NCBI GenBank assembly: GCA_023416275.1
Contig: JAEZIB010000116.1
Span: forward strand, 1-59,036
DNA length: 59,036 nucleotides
Direction of reading: 5' to 3'
DNA from: Bacillota bacterium
GTDB lineage: Bacteria > Bacillota > Clostridia > Acetivibrionales > DSM-1351
Shown: in pieces, positions 8,527 to 16,723 of the stretch
How the letters are laid out: every line of letters begins with the position of its first letter
Position numbering within the stretch: the stretch's first letter is position 1
The notes under the pieces: model-generated
Database searches by the model: none
The model's input: the letters and a program-made list of their open reading frames with translations, nothing else
Told to the model about the DNA's origin: nothing
Translations under genes and position numbers: made by a program

Positions 8527-9282
8527 TTATTTCTGTATTATAGGAATTATAGTTCCTAAATCCATTAGCCTATCATCATTAAGCATAACCATGTCTACAT
8601 TTTTTAAACTTAAAAAACGTAAAATTTCTTTATAGTTCTTGTGGAGCATTAGATCACCTGTAAATGCAAGTCTGTTTCTTCCAATCAAACCAGTTGCTCC
8701 TCCAAGGAATCCCATATCAAAGGGTTCTAGTCTTATTGACTTATCAGGTTCAATTAGTAGTGCGTCTATCTTAGCTGTCTTTGCCTTTTTGTAGATATCA
8801 TTATCAGAGGTAATTATATTGTTTTCATTAATGATACAAGTTAAACATTTTGAGTAGCCTTGATTAACATGTATAAATTCTATTCCTCTTTCTATAAGAA
8901 GCTTTTTCACAACAGGATCTGTATATTTTGTATTGTGAAAAGCATATTTACCTACTCTTGCTATATTGTATGCAATAGTATAAGGATATTTATCTTTCAG
9001 TATAGCTTGTCCCTTTAGCATATCAAAGCCAAGAGCAGTCAAATCATCTATCACTTTCTGTGGTGTATTTGGAGCATAGACAATTATATTCCCATGTATA
9101 TGATGAAACATAATGTCAGGATGATACGCCACTGCAGGATATATATCTGGATGCGGCAGCGTTTCAATCAATAAGATATTTTGCTTTTTTAATGCTTCCT
9201 TAATTTTATTTGATGCTCTTTTATCAATAATTACTACACCAACATCACTTGTAGGTAAATTAGGTACTTCAATAGGCTTCAT
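8527..9282 (-). CDS. Conserved clostridial protein, possible guanidine-modifying-enzyme (GME) fold
   Basis: A 251-aa soluble protein with no signal peptide. Motifs resembling GME-fold proteins (arginine deiminase/dimethylargininase superfamily) are HVNQGYSKCLTCIIN near residue 145, followed by GFLGGATGLIGRNRLAFTGDL and a final short strand/acid pattern NDDRLMDLGTIIPI. The LTC cysteine or the C-terminal part could be catalytic, but I cannot confirm the Cys-His-Asp set. I recall this family as a domain of unknown function (DUF6873-like). ATG at 9282 is chosen because GGAGG lies 6 nt upstream; the frame extends to 9369 without a ribosome site. Function unknown. Confidence 0.55.
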   Translation of the reverse strand: MKPIEVPNLPTSDVGVVIIDKRASNKIKEALKKQNILLIETLPHPDIYPAVAYHPDIMFHHIHGNIIVYAPNTPQKVIDDLTALGFDMLKGQAILKDKYPYTIAYNIARVGKYAFHNTKYTDPVVKKLLIERGIEFIHVNQGYSKCLTCIINENNIITSDNDIYKKAKTAKIDALLIEPDKSIRLEPFDMGFLGGATGLIGRNRLAFTGDLMLHKNYKEILRFLSLKNVDMVMLNDDRLMDLGTIIPIIQK

Positions 9283-9678
9283 ACTAACCTCCAATCTTGA
9301 AAAAATCAAAATTAACATACTTTTATATATTTTAAAAATTTTTATAATATAGTTAATTTTAGGTATCACACATAATTTTTATATTTCATATTATACTAAA
9401 GAAGAGCATGTCAGTATTAATATTTTATATTTTATATGACTTTTTATATAGCAAATAAGTTTCAATACTAACTGCCTGTTTATTCAGACGGTTATTTAAA
9501 TACACCGCATTCCCTTTAAATGGGAGTGCGGTTATTATTTGTTTTAAAACCATTATTCTATTCGGAAAAATTTCTAAGTATAAAAACTAAATGTATTCAG
9601 ATAATATAACTGATTAAATAAGCTTAATTAAAAAAAGCTTATACGTTAGTCAAATAAAATATAGAAGGAGTTGTGACC
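9283..9678. other. Intergenic region between divergent genes
   Basis: AT-rich. It contains a strong hairpin at 9504-9532 and an 8-bp inverted repeat (9618-9625 with 9635-9642, ATAAGCTT/AAGCTTAT) about 40 bases ahead of the DUF378 start, possibly an operator or leader hairpin. No gene seen. Confidence 0.5.
9504..9532 (+). terminator. Strong GC-rich hairpin, terminator or attenuator
   Basis: ACCGCATTCCC (9504-9514) pairs with GGGAGTGCGGT (9522-9532) with one G-T pair. On the plus strand it is followed by TATTATTTGTTTT. No plus-strand gene precedes it, so it may attenuate a transcript reading into the DUF378 gene. Confidence 0.45.
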
Positions 9679-9894
9679 ATGAGAACATCTTTGGATAGAG
9701 TAGCATTAATCGTTGTAATCATTGGAGCTCTAAACTGGCTTTCTGTAGGATTATTTAATTATGACTTAGTAGGCTCCATATTCGGAGCCACTTCGCTCAT
9801 TACAAGATCAATATTTACCATTGTAGGTATTGCTGGTTTATACACCATCAGCTTATTGTTCAGAGAACAAGAAACAGTTAGAAACCATCATTAA
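9679..9894 (+). CDS. DUF378 family small membrane protein
   Basis: A 71-aa protein with two predicted membrane helices: about residues 6-28, with the family motif GALNWLSVGLF, and about 43-62 (FTIVGIAGLYTISLLF). These match the DUF378 family, found in many Firmicutes, of unknown function. The ATG at 9679 is preferred over the GTG two codons upstream because AGAAGGAG lies 8 nt before the ATG. It is a single-gene unit closed by a strong terminator. Confidence 0.8.
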   Translation: MRTSLDRVALIVVIIGALNWLSVGLFNYDLVGSIFGATSLITRSIFTIVGIAGLYTISLLFREQETVRNHH

Positions 9895-9901
9895 TTTACT
9901 A

Positions 9902-9934
9902 TCAAAGTGGCGTAGTTTTCAGACGCCACTTTGA
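9902..9934 (+). terminator. Rho-independent terminator after the DUF378 gene
   Basis: A perfect 12-bp stem (9902-9913 with 9923-9934) with a 9-base loop, directly after the stop codon. Confidence 0.8.
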
Positions 9935-10112
9935 TTAAAAAAGTTCTTAAAACCATTTTTGTACTTTGCTATAAAGAGTTCAGTAAGGACTGGTCATTTA
10001 GTAATAAATTTCCGTTATATTTTTATTAATATTGCAGATTATATTAGTACACCAATAAAATCACAATTTAGTGATCTGGTGAAAAACTTATCTTATAAGG
10101 AGGAATACGATT

Positions 10113-10283
10113 ATGGCAAGAAGTAAATCAACATTTGAGAATATGAAGTACGAAATAGCATCTCAGGTTGGCGTTAATTTAAAACAAGGCTACAATGGTG
10201 ACTTAACTTCTAGAGAAGCTGGTAAAATCGGCGGAACAATTACCCAGAAGGTATTTGAAGCTTATACAAATTCCAAGAAATAA
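10113..10283 (+). CDS. Small acid-soluble spore protein, alpha/beta type
   Basis: A 56-aa SASP (starts MARSKSTFENMKYEIASQVG). It saturates spore DNA and protects it, and is degraded at germination. The GPR protease site EIAS lies at residues 14-17. The second DNA-binding block, LTSREAGKIGGTITQKVFEA (31-50), carries the family's REAGKIGG signature. A strong ribosome site AAGGAGG is about 8 nt upstream of the ATG, and a perfect terminator follows. It is likely expressed in the forespore under SigG; I did not delimit that promoter. Slightly shorter than the usual 60-70 aa. Confidence 0.95.
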   Translation: MARSKSTFENMKYEIASQVGVNLKQGYNGDLTSREAGKIGGTITQKVFEAYTNSKK

Positions 10284-10300
10284 GAATTAGTAATTAAAAT

Positions 10301-10330
10301 AAAAGGATACCGTATAAACGGTATCCTTTT
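10301..10330 (+). terminator. Terminator of the SASP gene
   Basis: A perfect 13-bp stem (10301-10313 with 10318-10330) with a 4-base loop, followed by ATTTTT. Confidence 0.85.
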
Positions 10331-10490
10331 ATTTTTGAGAATTTTTAAATTATAACTATATTTAAATTTAAGCTTTATTACTTATTAATAATTATATATA
10401 ATTAAAATAGATATACACTTTAATTATTTGCTTAATATGTTGTAGGCATATTTAATATGTATTTTCTAATAATTTACAAAGGATGCATCT

Positions 10491-11537
10491 ATGACAACAA
10501 TCAAATCAATATTTGCAAAACAACTACCTAGAAGATTTCTAATACTTATTGCCTTTGCAGCAGTAGTATATATGCTAAGAGGAATGGCTAATATGTTCTT
10601 ATTAACCTTTATATTTGCTTATTTAGGATATACTGCTTCAAATTACTTTTTTTCTAAGGCAAAAATTGTTAACTCCAAGTTATTAAAAGCAATCATAATT
10701 GTAATATACTTAGGTATTATAGCACTTGCAATGTCAATTCTATATAGGTATATTCCAGTAATTATTTCAGAGTTAAAATCAATAATATTTCAAGCAACTG
10801 TTTTTTTAAACAGCACTTATGAAAATGACACTCTAAATTACGTTATTTCACTTATAAAAGATTTTAAAATTACAACCTATATCGGTGATAATGTCGATAC
10901 TTTGTTAAAGTCTATAACTAATATTGGAAAATGGGGATTTGATATATTTATTGCAGTAATTTTGAGTCTATTTTTTATACTAGAAAAAACTAAAATATCT
11001 AAATTTACTTCAGGTTTTAAAAACAGCAAAATAGGTGTAATTTATGAAGAACTATCTTTTTTTGGTAACAAGTTTCTAAAATCCTTTGGAAAGGTTATTC
11101 AAACACAAATAACAATATCGTTTATAAACTGTATATTGTCTATGATACTTTTATCTATTCTAAAATTTCCACAAATATTAGGATTAGGATTTATGATATT
11201 TGTTTTAGGCTTAGTTCCTGTTGCTGGTGTAATTATTTCTTTAATCCCACTTACTATAATTGCCTTCAACATCGGCGGCTTCAAAATGATAGTATATATT
11301 CTTGTATTAGTTGCTATTTTACACGCTCTTGAAAGCTATATACTTAATCCAAAGTTAATGTCTCAGAAAACAAAACTGCCTGTTTTCTATACTTTTGTGG
11401 TTTTAATTGTATCTGAGAACTTACTTGGAATATGGGGACTTATTATTGGTATTCCAATATTTATGTTTATACTAGATGTACTTGAAGTTAAGCAATTTGA
11501 TATTGCAGCTAATTCCGACTCTGAAAATACAGAATAA
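10491..11537 (+). CDS. AI-2E family transporter (PerM/YtvI type)
   Basis: A 348-aa polytopic membrane protein with about seven or eight hydrophobic segments: a pair at the N-terminus (18-50), one near 62-83, one near 145-163, and a C-terminal cluster from 205 to 330. This arrangement, with a polar central region, is that of the AI-2E/PerM family. Members export small molecules or ions (the TqsA autoinducer-2 name is historical; some are Na+/H+ antiporters). The substrate cannot be predicted. Monocistronic, ATG at 10491. The sporulation protein YtvI belongs to the same family, and the neighbouring SASP gene makes a sporulation role possible. Confidence 0.8.
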   Translation: MTTIKSIFAKQLPRRFLILIAFAAVVYMLRGMANMFLLTFIFAYLGYTASNYFFSKAKIVNSKLLKAIIIVIYLGIIALAMSILYRYIPVIISELKSIIFQATVFLNSTYENDTLNYVISLIKDFKITTYIGDNVDTLLKSITNIGKWGFDIFIAVILSLFFILEKTKISKFTSGFKNSKIGVIYEELSFFGNKFLKSFGKVIQTQITISFINCILSMILLSILKFPQILGLGFMIFVLGLVPVAGVIISLIPLTIIAFNIGGFKMIVYILVLVAILHALESYILNPKLMSQKTKLPVFYTFVVLIVSENLLGIWGLIIGIPIFMFILDVLEVKQFDIAANSDSENTE

Positions 11538-11598
11538 TTTAACAGCTACCACAAAACTATTGGTGATATAGCACTCAACCTTCCAATCTGAAAATTTG

Positions 11599-11688
11599 GT
11601 GTGAGAGACTTATCAAAATAAAAAGTTAAATAATTGCATAAAATAATATGGTTTACTCGACAACAAACCAATGATAGGTCTCCTTCAC
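11599..11688 (+). other. Possible structured leader RNA
   Basis: Bases 11599-11615 pair with 11672-11688 (11 consecutive pairs including one G-U, then a mismatched outer extension). The right arm is immediately preceded by a second stem TGGTTT/AAACCA (11649-11654 with 11665-11670). The structure lies about 100 bases ahead of the start at 11789 and after the end of the AI-2E gene. It could be a leader of the small regulator gene or part of a terminator. It matches no riboswitch class I can name. Confidence 0.4.
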
Positions 11689-11788
11689 AGATAGATTTTT
11701 ATATAGGAAAGAGAAAATTAAATTATTACTTGTGTAAATATTTTCGGTATTATAAAATTAATATATCAATTTTGGGGAGGTATCTCTT

Positions 11789-12049
11789 ATGGCATGCTAT
11801 AATGTAATGTCCGTTTTGACAAATAAAAGAGTTGAAAATGTTAATGAAATGCAACGCGTTCTGACTGAATCAGGATGCATTATAAAAACCAGACTGGGTA
11901 TTCATGATGCAAGTGAAGATTATTGCTCTAACGAGGGACTTATTATTTTGAATCTTGTTGGTTCAGAAGAAGAAATAGCATCTCTTGAAGAAAAACTAAA
12001 TGAGATACCGGGAATCAAGGCTAAAAATAGCAGGCTTTGTTCAGATTAG
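11789..12049 (+). CDS. Small ACT-like/ferredoxin-fold protein, related to the iron-only hydrogenase system regulator family
   Basis: An 86-aa single-domain protein with a beta-alpha-beta-beta-alpha-beta pattern. The N-terminal strand is MACYNVMSVLTNKR, followed by a helix, a strand with TRLGIHD, GLIILNLVG, a helix EEIASLEEKLNEI and a final GIKAKNS strand. This is like the TM1266 family (putative iron-only hydrogenase system regulator) and NikR C-terminal domains, which bind small ligands as oligomers. No DNA-binding part is present. The ATG is preceded by GGGGAGG. The family link is from pattern memory and is only moderate. Confidence 0.5.
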   Translation: MACYNVMSVLTNKRVENVNEMQRVLTESGCIIKTRLGIHDASEDYCSNEGLIILNLVGSEEEIASLEEKLNEIPGIKAKNSRLCSD

Positions 12050-12153
12050 GATTATACCTTTCAGGTATATATTTGAAATAGTTCAGCTATAATAGATTAT
12101 TCATATTCACACAAGCTTTTTATCTACAACAAAATATTTGGAGGTCACTTTTT

Positions 12154-12402
12154 ATGGCTGAACCAAAGAAATGCAGACAATGCGGCGGAACATTCTTATA
12201 TACAACAAATGATGATATGTGTTTTAGCTGCATTCAAAAAAATGAGTTGGAATTCAAAAAAATCAAACAATTTTTAAAAGAGCATCCAAGGTCTTCTATA
12301 GGAACTATATCTACCTCGTTAGATATCAGCGTTGCCACAATTCAGAAATTCATTGATGAAGGCAGACTTGAAATGATAGATAAAATAATTATTAATGATT
12401 GA
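12154..12402 (+). CDS. Zinc-ribbon/helix-turn-helix protein, YvyF-like N-terminal region
   Basis: An 82-aa protein with an N-terminal zinc ribbon (CRQCGGTFLY, then CFSC at about 8-30) followed by a winged-helix-like segment (SSIGTISTSLDISVATIQKFIDEGRLEM). This layout matches the first half of YvyF/TIGR03826-type flagellar operon proteins in Bacillus, which are negative regulators. No flagellar gene is nearby, so the role is unassigned. A GGAGG site precedes the ATG and a terminator follows at once. Confidence 0.55.
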   Translation: MAEPKKCRQCGGTFLYTTNDDMCFSCIQKNELEFKKIKQFLKEHPRSSIGTISTSLDISVATIQKFIDEGRLEMIDKIIIND

Positions 12403-12405
12403 TAA

Positions 12406-12425
12406 GCAGTTCCTTTTGGGACTGC
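12406..12425 (+). terminator. Terminator of the zinc-ribbon gene
   Basis: GCAGTTCC pairs with GGGACTGC around a TTTT loop, followed by CTTTT, immediately after the stop codon. Confidence 0.75.
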
Positions 12426-12489
12426 CTTTTGTTATTGCCTGTTTACGACACATAGTATTATCAAAGAGGATTATTTTATCAAAAATAAA

Positions 12490-12527
12490 AAAGTCATATT
12501 TACTACATTTAGTGTAAATATGACTTT
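12490..12527 (-). terminator. Terminator of yebC
   Basis: A perfect 14-bp stem (12490-12503 with 12514-12527). On the minus strand it is followed by TTTTTTATTTTT, about 45 bases after the yebC stop. Confidence 0.8.
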
Positions 12528-12570
12528 AATTTTTGTTAATGAAATCTTCGCTTTCATTATTCCAGTGTTT

Positions 12571-13308
12571 CTATTCTTCTTCCTGTTCCCAGCTATGATA
12601 TACATTTGATACATCATCAAGATCCTCAAGGTTTTCAAGAAGCCTATCCATAAACTTAATATGCTCTGGGTCAGTTAGCTTTGTAGTCATATTTGGTATC
12701 ATAGATATTTCAGCTTGCACAAATTCATAATTCTTTGCTTCAAGTTGCTCACGAACTGCTGAAAAATCTGCAGGATCTGTGATTATTTCATAAACTTCAT
12801 CTTCTACGTTGAAGTCTTCTGCTCCAGCATCAAGTGCTTCCAGCATCAAAGTATCCTCATTAACTTTGCTGCTCTTCTCTATTAGTATAATTCCTTTTTT
12901 ATTGAACATAAATGAAACGCAACCGTTCTGTCCCAAGTTTCCGCCGAACTTGTCAAAATAGTGTCTTAAGTCTCCTGCAGTTCTGTTTCTGTTGTCTGTA
13001 GTACATTCACATATAACTGCAACTCCACCTGGGCCATAGCCTTCATAGGTTATCTCTTCATAATTTGAGTTGTCGCCATCACCTGCTGCTTTCTTTATAC
13101 TTCTTGTAATATTATCGTTAGGCATATTTGCTGCTTTTGCCTTAGCAATAACATCTTTTAATTTTGAGTTTGTACTAGGATCGGCTCCTCCTCCTTGTTT
13201 TACTGCTATTACAATTTCCCTACCCAATTTAGTAAAAACTTTACCTCTCTGAGCATCTGTTGCTCCTTTTTTACGCTTTATAGTAGCCCATTTTGAATGA
13301 CCTGACAT
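12571..13308 (-). CDS. yebC: YebC/TACO1 family protein
   Basis: A 245-aa protein opening with the family hallmark MSGHSKWATIKRKKG. It keeps the GGADPSTNSKLKD...NMPNDNITRSIKK block, YEGYGPGGVA near 88-97 and the C-terminal segment with MDRLLENLEDLDDVSNVYHSW. Known members act as transcription regulators. Recent work also shows them on the ribosome, relieving stalling on difficult motifs such as polyproline. Typical length is about 240-245 aa, so it is complete. AGGAGG lies 5 nt upstream of ATG. Confidence 0.93.
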   Translation of the reverse strand: MSGHSKWATIKRKKGATDAQRGKVFTKLGREIVIAVKQGGGADPSTNSKLKDVIAKAKAANMPNDNITRSIKKAAGDGDNSNYEEITYEGYGPGGVAVICECTTDNRNRTAGDLRHYFDKFGGNLGQNGCVSFMFNKKGIILIEKSSKVNEDTLMLEALDAGAEDFNVEDEVYEIITDPADFSAVREQLEAKNYEFVQAEISMIPNMTTKLTDPEHIKFMDRLLENLEDLDDVSNVYHSWEQEEE

Positions 13309-13423
13309 AAATACCTCCTAATTACATTCTATATAATTTGAATTTTTCAATAATAATATTTCAATACTCCGACTTAAATTTGTCTGCTACTCTTAATTAG
13401 CTTAACTACGCTTATTTGAAATA

Positions 13424-13500
13424 TTATAACGCCTAGATTCAAAATGAAATTTCTCGATTGTAGAAAAATTTCATTACATCAGCTTTCTTACTCGTTATAA
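13424..13500. repeat. MITE-like element, copy A (short form)
   Basis: A 77-base non-coding element starting TTATAACG (13424-13431) and ending CGTTATAA (13493-13500), an exact 8-base terminal inverted repeat. The inside contains TGAAATTT/AAATTTCA arms that can fold. Its first 55 or so bases are nearly identical to copy B at 28788 and related to copy C at 58905. No open frame. It lies between yebC and yigZ. Confidence 0.65.
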
Positions 13501-13534
13501 ATAATCAACTATCATAAATTATAATAGTAATTAA

Positions 13535-14206
13535 TTAAATAATCAACCTTCCATCGCTTCCTAATGTTATGAAAGTTTTCTCACCCAAATCACATATAGC
13601 TCTGTCATTGGTGTTTTCAATAATTTTATCTATCAGCTTTTCTTCCTTTCCAACCTCAATAAGTACACTTAATTCAACATCCTGACCATATTGTATGTCT
13701 TTTATTATATTATTATCATTCATAAGCATATTTTGTAATTTCCCAAAAAGTGTGTACTCTACTACAATATTTAGTGTAAAGCAGTGTTTTCTTGTTACTA
13801 TCTCCCCAGCCTCTAAGCCCATTGCAGAACTCTTGCTGTATGCACGTATGAGTCCAGCCGCACCAAGTAACGTTCCTCCAAAGTATCTTGTTATCACTAC
13901 CACAACATCCTGTATTCCCATTCTCTTGATAACCTCAAGTGCTGGCATTCCTGCCGTACCCGATGGCTCTCCGTCGTCGCTGTATCTTTGAATTAAAGTT
14001 TCATTGTTAATACTATATGCATAAACATTGTGAGTGGCATCCCAAAACTTTGTTTTGAGATTATTTATAAATTCTACAGCATCATTTTCATTGGATACAG
14101 GCTTAACATTTGCTATAAATCTTGATTTTTTTTCTTCAAACTCCGCTGAAGCAGAATTTAGTATTGTTTTGTACTCTAATAACATCTTTAGACTATCTGC
14201 CTCCAT
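13535..14206 (-). CDS. YigZ/IMPACT family protein
   Basis: A 223-aa protein. The N-terminal UPF0029/Impact domain (about 15-125) shows KKSRFIA, ATHNVYAY, the strongly conserved YSDDGEPSGTAGMP and VVVITRYFGGTLLGAAGLIRAY. The C-terminal about 80 residues form the smaller DUF1949-like ferredoxin-fold domain. The family is conserved in bacteria and eukaryotes (Impact regulates Gcn2); its bacterial role is unclear. The first ATG (14206) has no clear ribosome site. An internal ATG eight codons on, 14 nt after GGAGG, is the alternative. Confidence 0.88.
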   Translation of the reverse strand: MEADSLKMLLEYKTILNSASAEFEEKKSRFIANVKPVSNENDAVEFINNLKTKFWDATHNVYAYSINNETLIQRYSDDGEPSGTAGMPALEVIKRMGIQDVVVVITRYFGGTLLGAAGLIRAYSKSSAMGLEAGEIVTRKHCFTLNIVVEYTLFGKLQNMLMNDNNIIKDIQYGQDVELSVLIEVGKEEKLIDKIIENTNDRAICDLGEKTFITLGSDGRLII

Positions 14207-14245
14207 CCAAAAACTACAGAAAATTTATCACTTAATTTTAAAAAT

Positions 14246-14275
14246 AGCACTCTCCTACAAAATATGGAGAGTGCT
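14246..14275 (-). terminator. Terminator of the NUDIX gene
   Basis: AGCACTCTCC (14246-14255) pairs with GGAGAGTGCT (14266-14275), and a T-rich stretch follows on the minus strand. Confidence 0.7.
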
Positions 14276-14358
14276 GATTATTTTAATTTACATAAGCATG
14301 TAGTCTTTCCAATTTGCTTTGTCTTTTCAAACTCCAAAAAACAACGCTTACGTGTCTA

Positions 14359-14769
14359 TTACTCAGCTTTATATTTTGAATAAGATACGGTAATAAGAGA
14401 TTTGTCTTGACTATAAGTAATTTTCTGCAAGGCTTCCTCGATTGAGAAATATGCGCCATCCTTAAAGTCTTCACCTTTATTAACTTCATAACTATTATCA
14501 AGGGATTTCATAATGTACCATGTAATTTTATTACAAACTGGTCTTTGACGTGTTACAGAGAAAAACTCATAATTGGTATTGCCCGCTGGAGTAATAATTT
14601 CTGCATTAATTCCTGCTTCTTCTTTTACTCTTCGTACTGCTACCTCGTCAGGATAATCACCATTTTTAATTACCCCTTTAGGAAGTACCCATTCATCTTT
14701 CTCATTTTTCAGAAGAAATACTTTATCCCCTGAAAATACAACTCCACCTGCACAGTTTCTAACAAGCAT
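14359..14769 (-). CDS. NUDIX hydrolase
   Basis: A protein of about 136 aa with a NUDIX fold. The Nudix box runs GVIKNGDYPDEVAVRRVKEE then AG. Against the consensus GX5EX7REUXEEXGU, the first Glu is Asp and the Glu of RE is Arg, while the metal-binding EE is present. It should hydrolyse a nucleoside diphosphate linked to another group; AP4A-type or oxidised nucleotide substrates are possible. ATG at 14769, 8 nt after GGAAGGGG, is preferred to the TTG two codons earlier. It stands alone between yigZ and hflX, with its own terminator. Confidence 0.85.
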   Translation of the reverse strand: MLVRNCAGGVVFSGDKVFLLKNEKDEWVLPKGVIKNGDYPDEVAVRRVKEEAGINAEIITPAGNTNYEFFSVTRQRPVCNKITWYIMKSLDNSYEVNKGEDFKDGAYFSIEEALQKITYSQDKSLITVSYSKYKAE

Positions 14770-14872
14770 AATCAAAACCCCTTCCTGATAGATATTTTAA
14801 AGGTAGATAAAATTAATAAAATATATACTAACTAATTTAATTTCTAATATTATCATACCTTACTTAGTAAGT

Positions 14873-16663
14873 TTATACAAGAATAAAATCATTGAGTCTG
14901 CTTAATTTGTCTATTTTTACAACAGCTTTTACACTAATTCCAGCTTCCTGGTACTCTTGGCCTATTACCTTGCCATTTTCATAAATATATGGCATAACCC
15001 AGCCAACATTATATGGAACAAGCAGATTTATCTCTTTAAGACGCTCTTTAAAACCTTCAGTTATTGTCTCTAACAATTGTGAGATGCCGTTTCCAGTAAC
15101 TGCTGATATCTCACAAACCGACGTATAACCCATTGAATTAACTCTACCTCCGTCCACTGCAATATCCTGCTTATTTAGCACAAGAATAGTGTTTTTTGTT
15201 GAAGCACCCAAATCTTCAAGTAATGTCTCTACAACACCTATTTGCATCGCTGCGTTCTCATTTGAAGCATCCACCACATGCAATAGCATATCAGCATGAA
15301 CCGCCTCTTCTAAAGTTGATTTAAATGCTTCTATCAAATCATGGGGGAGCTTTCTTATAAACCCAACTGTATCAATAAGCACAGCCTCTCTTCCATCAGC
15401 TAATATGAGCTTTCTGGCAGATGGGTCAAGGGTTGCAAAAAGCTTATCCTCCACAAAAACTGACGAGCCACACAGTTTATTCATCAACGTTGATTTCCCA
15501 GCATTTGTGTATCCAACTAATGCAATAACAGGCGTGTTGTTTTTTTCCCTGCCTTCACGCATAAAAATACGTCTCTTCTCCAATAACTTCAGCTCACGTT
15601 CTAAGCCTGTTATCCTTCTACGTATATGCCGTCTGTCAACCTCAAGCTTCTTTTCTCCAGGGCCTCGAGTACCAATTCCTCCCCCCAGTCTTGAGAGTTC
15701 ATTACCTAAGCCAATCAATCTTGGTAACTTATACTTAAGTTGTGCCAACTCAACTTGCAGCTTACCTTCCTTTGATTTTGCTCTCTGTGCAAAAATGTCA
15801 AGTATCAACGCAGTTCTGTCTATTACTCTTGCGCCTGTGAGTTCTTCAATATTTCTTATTTGAGCCCCAGAAAGCTCGTCATCAAAAATTAACAACTGAA
15901 CATCTGTGGCTTGGCACATTAAAGCTAATTCCTCTATTTTCCCCTTACCGACATAATATGCTGAATCTTGATTTTGTTTTCTCTGTATAACTTTATTTAA
16001 AACAATTGCTCCAGCTGTTTTAGCCAGCTCCTCCAGTTCATCAAGAGAATTCTCGGCTTCCCTAAGTGACATATCCTCTAATCTGCTATGTGAAGTTTCT
16101 AAACCAACCAAAACTGCCTTTTCAGCTGACTCTTCATTTTGGTAAATATCAGCTCTTGCACTGGTATCAAGCTCTTCGATTATTTTATAAATATAGTTCA
16201 GCCTTGTATCACCAATAGTAAATGGACCATAAACATCTGCCTCTTGTTCAAGATTTAGACAGCCTGCATATATTTCAGTTATCTGTCCGTCCACTATACC
16301 AATGGCAATCATAGCATCCAGTCTTAATTTTTGCAAAGTTTTTATGTCTACCTGTGACAAAGTACCCTTCCCACCCGGATGTGTATGAATGCATCTAATA
16401 GCTGATAACCTGGTACTTCCTCTTCTATTGTCCAGCTGTGGCAATGTTGCCGTTCCACTATCTCCAATACTTATGTCAACCACAGTGCCTCTTCTATTTA
16501 TTAGAACCGATATTTCTCGATTAATTTCAAAAGAAATCCTTGAAATTGTTTGAGCAAGCTCAACAGGCACTAACTCTCTGGGACCATATTTGACATCATA
16601 TAGACCTTCTAGCTCATTTAACAGCCTGTCTTTTATTGATTGTGTATTTCCATTTATTTTAAT
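14873..16663 (-). CDS. hflX: GTPase HflX with JAMM-like N-terminal extension; probable ATT start
   Basis: Ribosome-associated GTPase (about 596 aa from the chosen start) that splits stalled or hibernating ribosomes. Domains: an N-terminal extension of about 150 residues with HTHPx6SxxD (His93, His95, Ser103, Asp106), which fits the JAMM/MPN metalloprotease motif; the HflX glycine-rich subdomain ending GGGIGTRGPGEKKLE; a coiled coil; and the G domain with GYTNAGKST (384 on), DTVGFI and NKQD. The frame stays open upstream of the GTG at 16570 and encodes a typical HflX opening (LLNELEGLYDVKYGPRELV). The only good ribosome site, AAGGAGG, is 8 nt before an ATT at 16663, with no ATG, GTG or TTG there. 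Confidence 0.9.
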   Translation of the reverse strand: MKINGNTQSIKDRLLNELEGLYDVKYGPRELVPVELAQTISRISFEINREISVLINRRGTVVDISIGDSGTATLPQLDNRRGSTRLSAIRCIHTHPGGKGTLSQVDIKTLQKLRLDAMIAIGIVDGQITEIYAGCLNLEQEADVYGPFTIGDTRLNYIYKIIEELDTSARADIYQNEESAEKAVLVGLETSHSRLEDMSLREAENSLDELEELAKTAGAIVLNKVIQRKQNQDSAYYVGKGKIEELALMCQATDVQLLIFDDELSGAQIRNIEELTGARVIDRTALILDIFAQRAKSKEGKLQVELAQLKYKLPRLIGLGNELSRLGGGIGTRGPGEKKLEVDRRHIRRRITGLERELKLLEKRRIFMREGREKNNTPVIALVGYTNAGKSTLMNKLCGSSVFVEDKLFATLDPSARKLILADGREAVLIDTVGFIRKLPHDLIEAFKSTLEEAVHADMLLHVVDASNENAAMQIGVVETLLEDLGASTKNTILVLNKQDIAVDGGRVNSMGYTSVCEISAVTGNGISQLLETITEGFKERLKEINLLVPYNVGWVMPYIYENGKVIGQEYQEAGISVKAVVKIDKLSRLNDFILV

Positions 16664-16671
16664 AAAATCAG

Positions 16672-16678
16672 CCTCCTT
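16672..16678 (-). promoter_or_regulatory. Ribosome-binding site that decides the hflX start
   Basis: AAGGAGG on the minus strand, exactly 8 nt before an in-frame ATT (16661-16663). The nearest usual start codon (GTG 16570) lies 31 codons downstream with only a weak AGAGAG ahead of it. Confidence 0.6.
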
Positions 16679-16723
16679 AATTAAATATGTAGTTCTAAAT
16701 TTTTACTGCTAACTAATAGCGTA

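Noticed and set aside
14283..14501. A 72-codon minus-strand ORF overlapping the NUDIX gene
   Set aside because: It is in another frame of the well-supported NUDIX gene and its terminator, and has no ribosome site.
15405..15863. A 152-codon plus-strand ORF opposite hflX
   Set aside because: Shadow of the HflX G domain, with Ser/Leu/Pro-rich composition typical of antisense frames.
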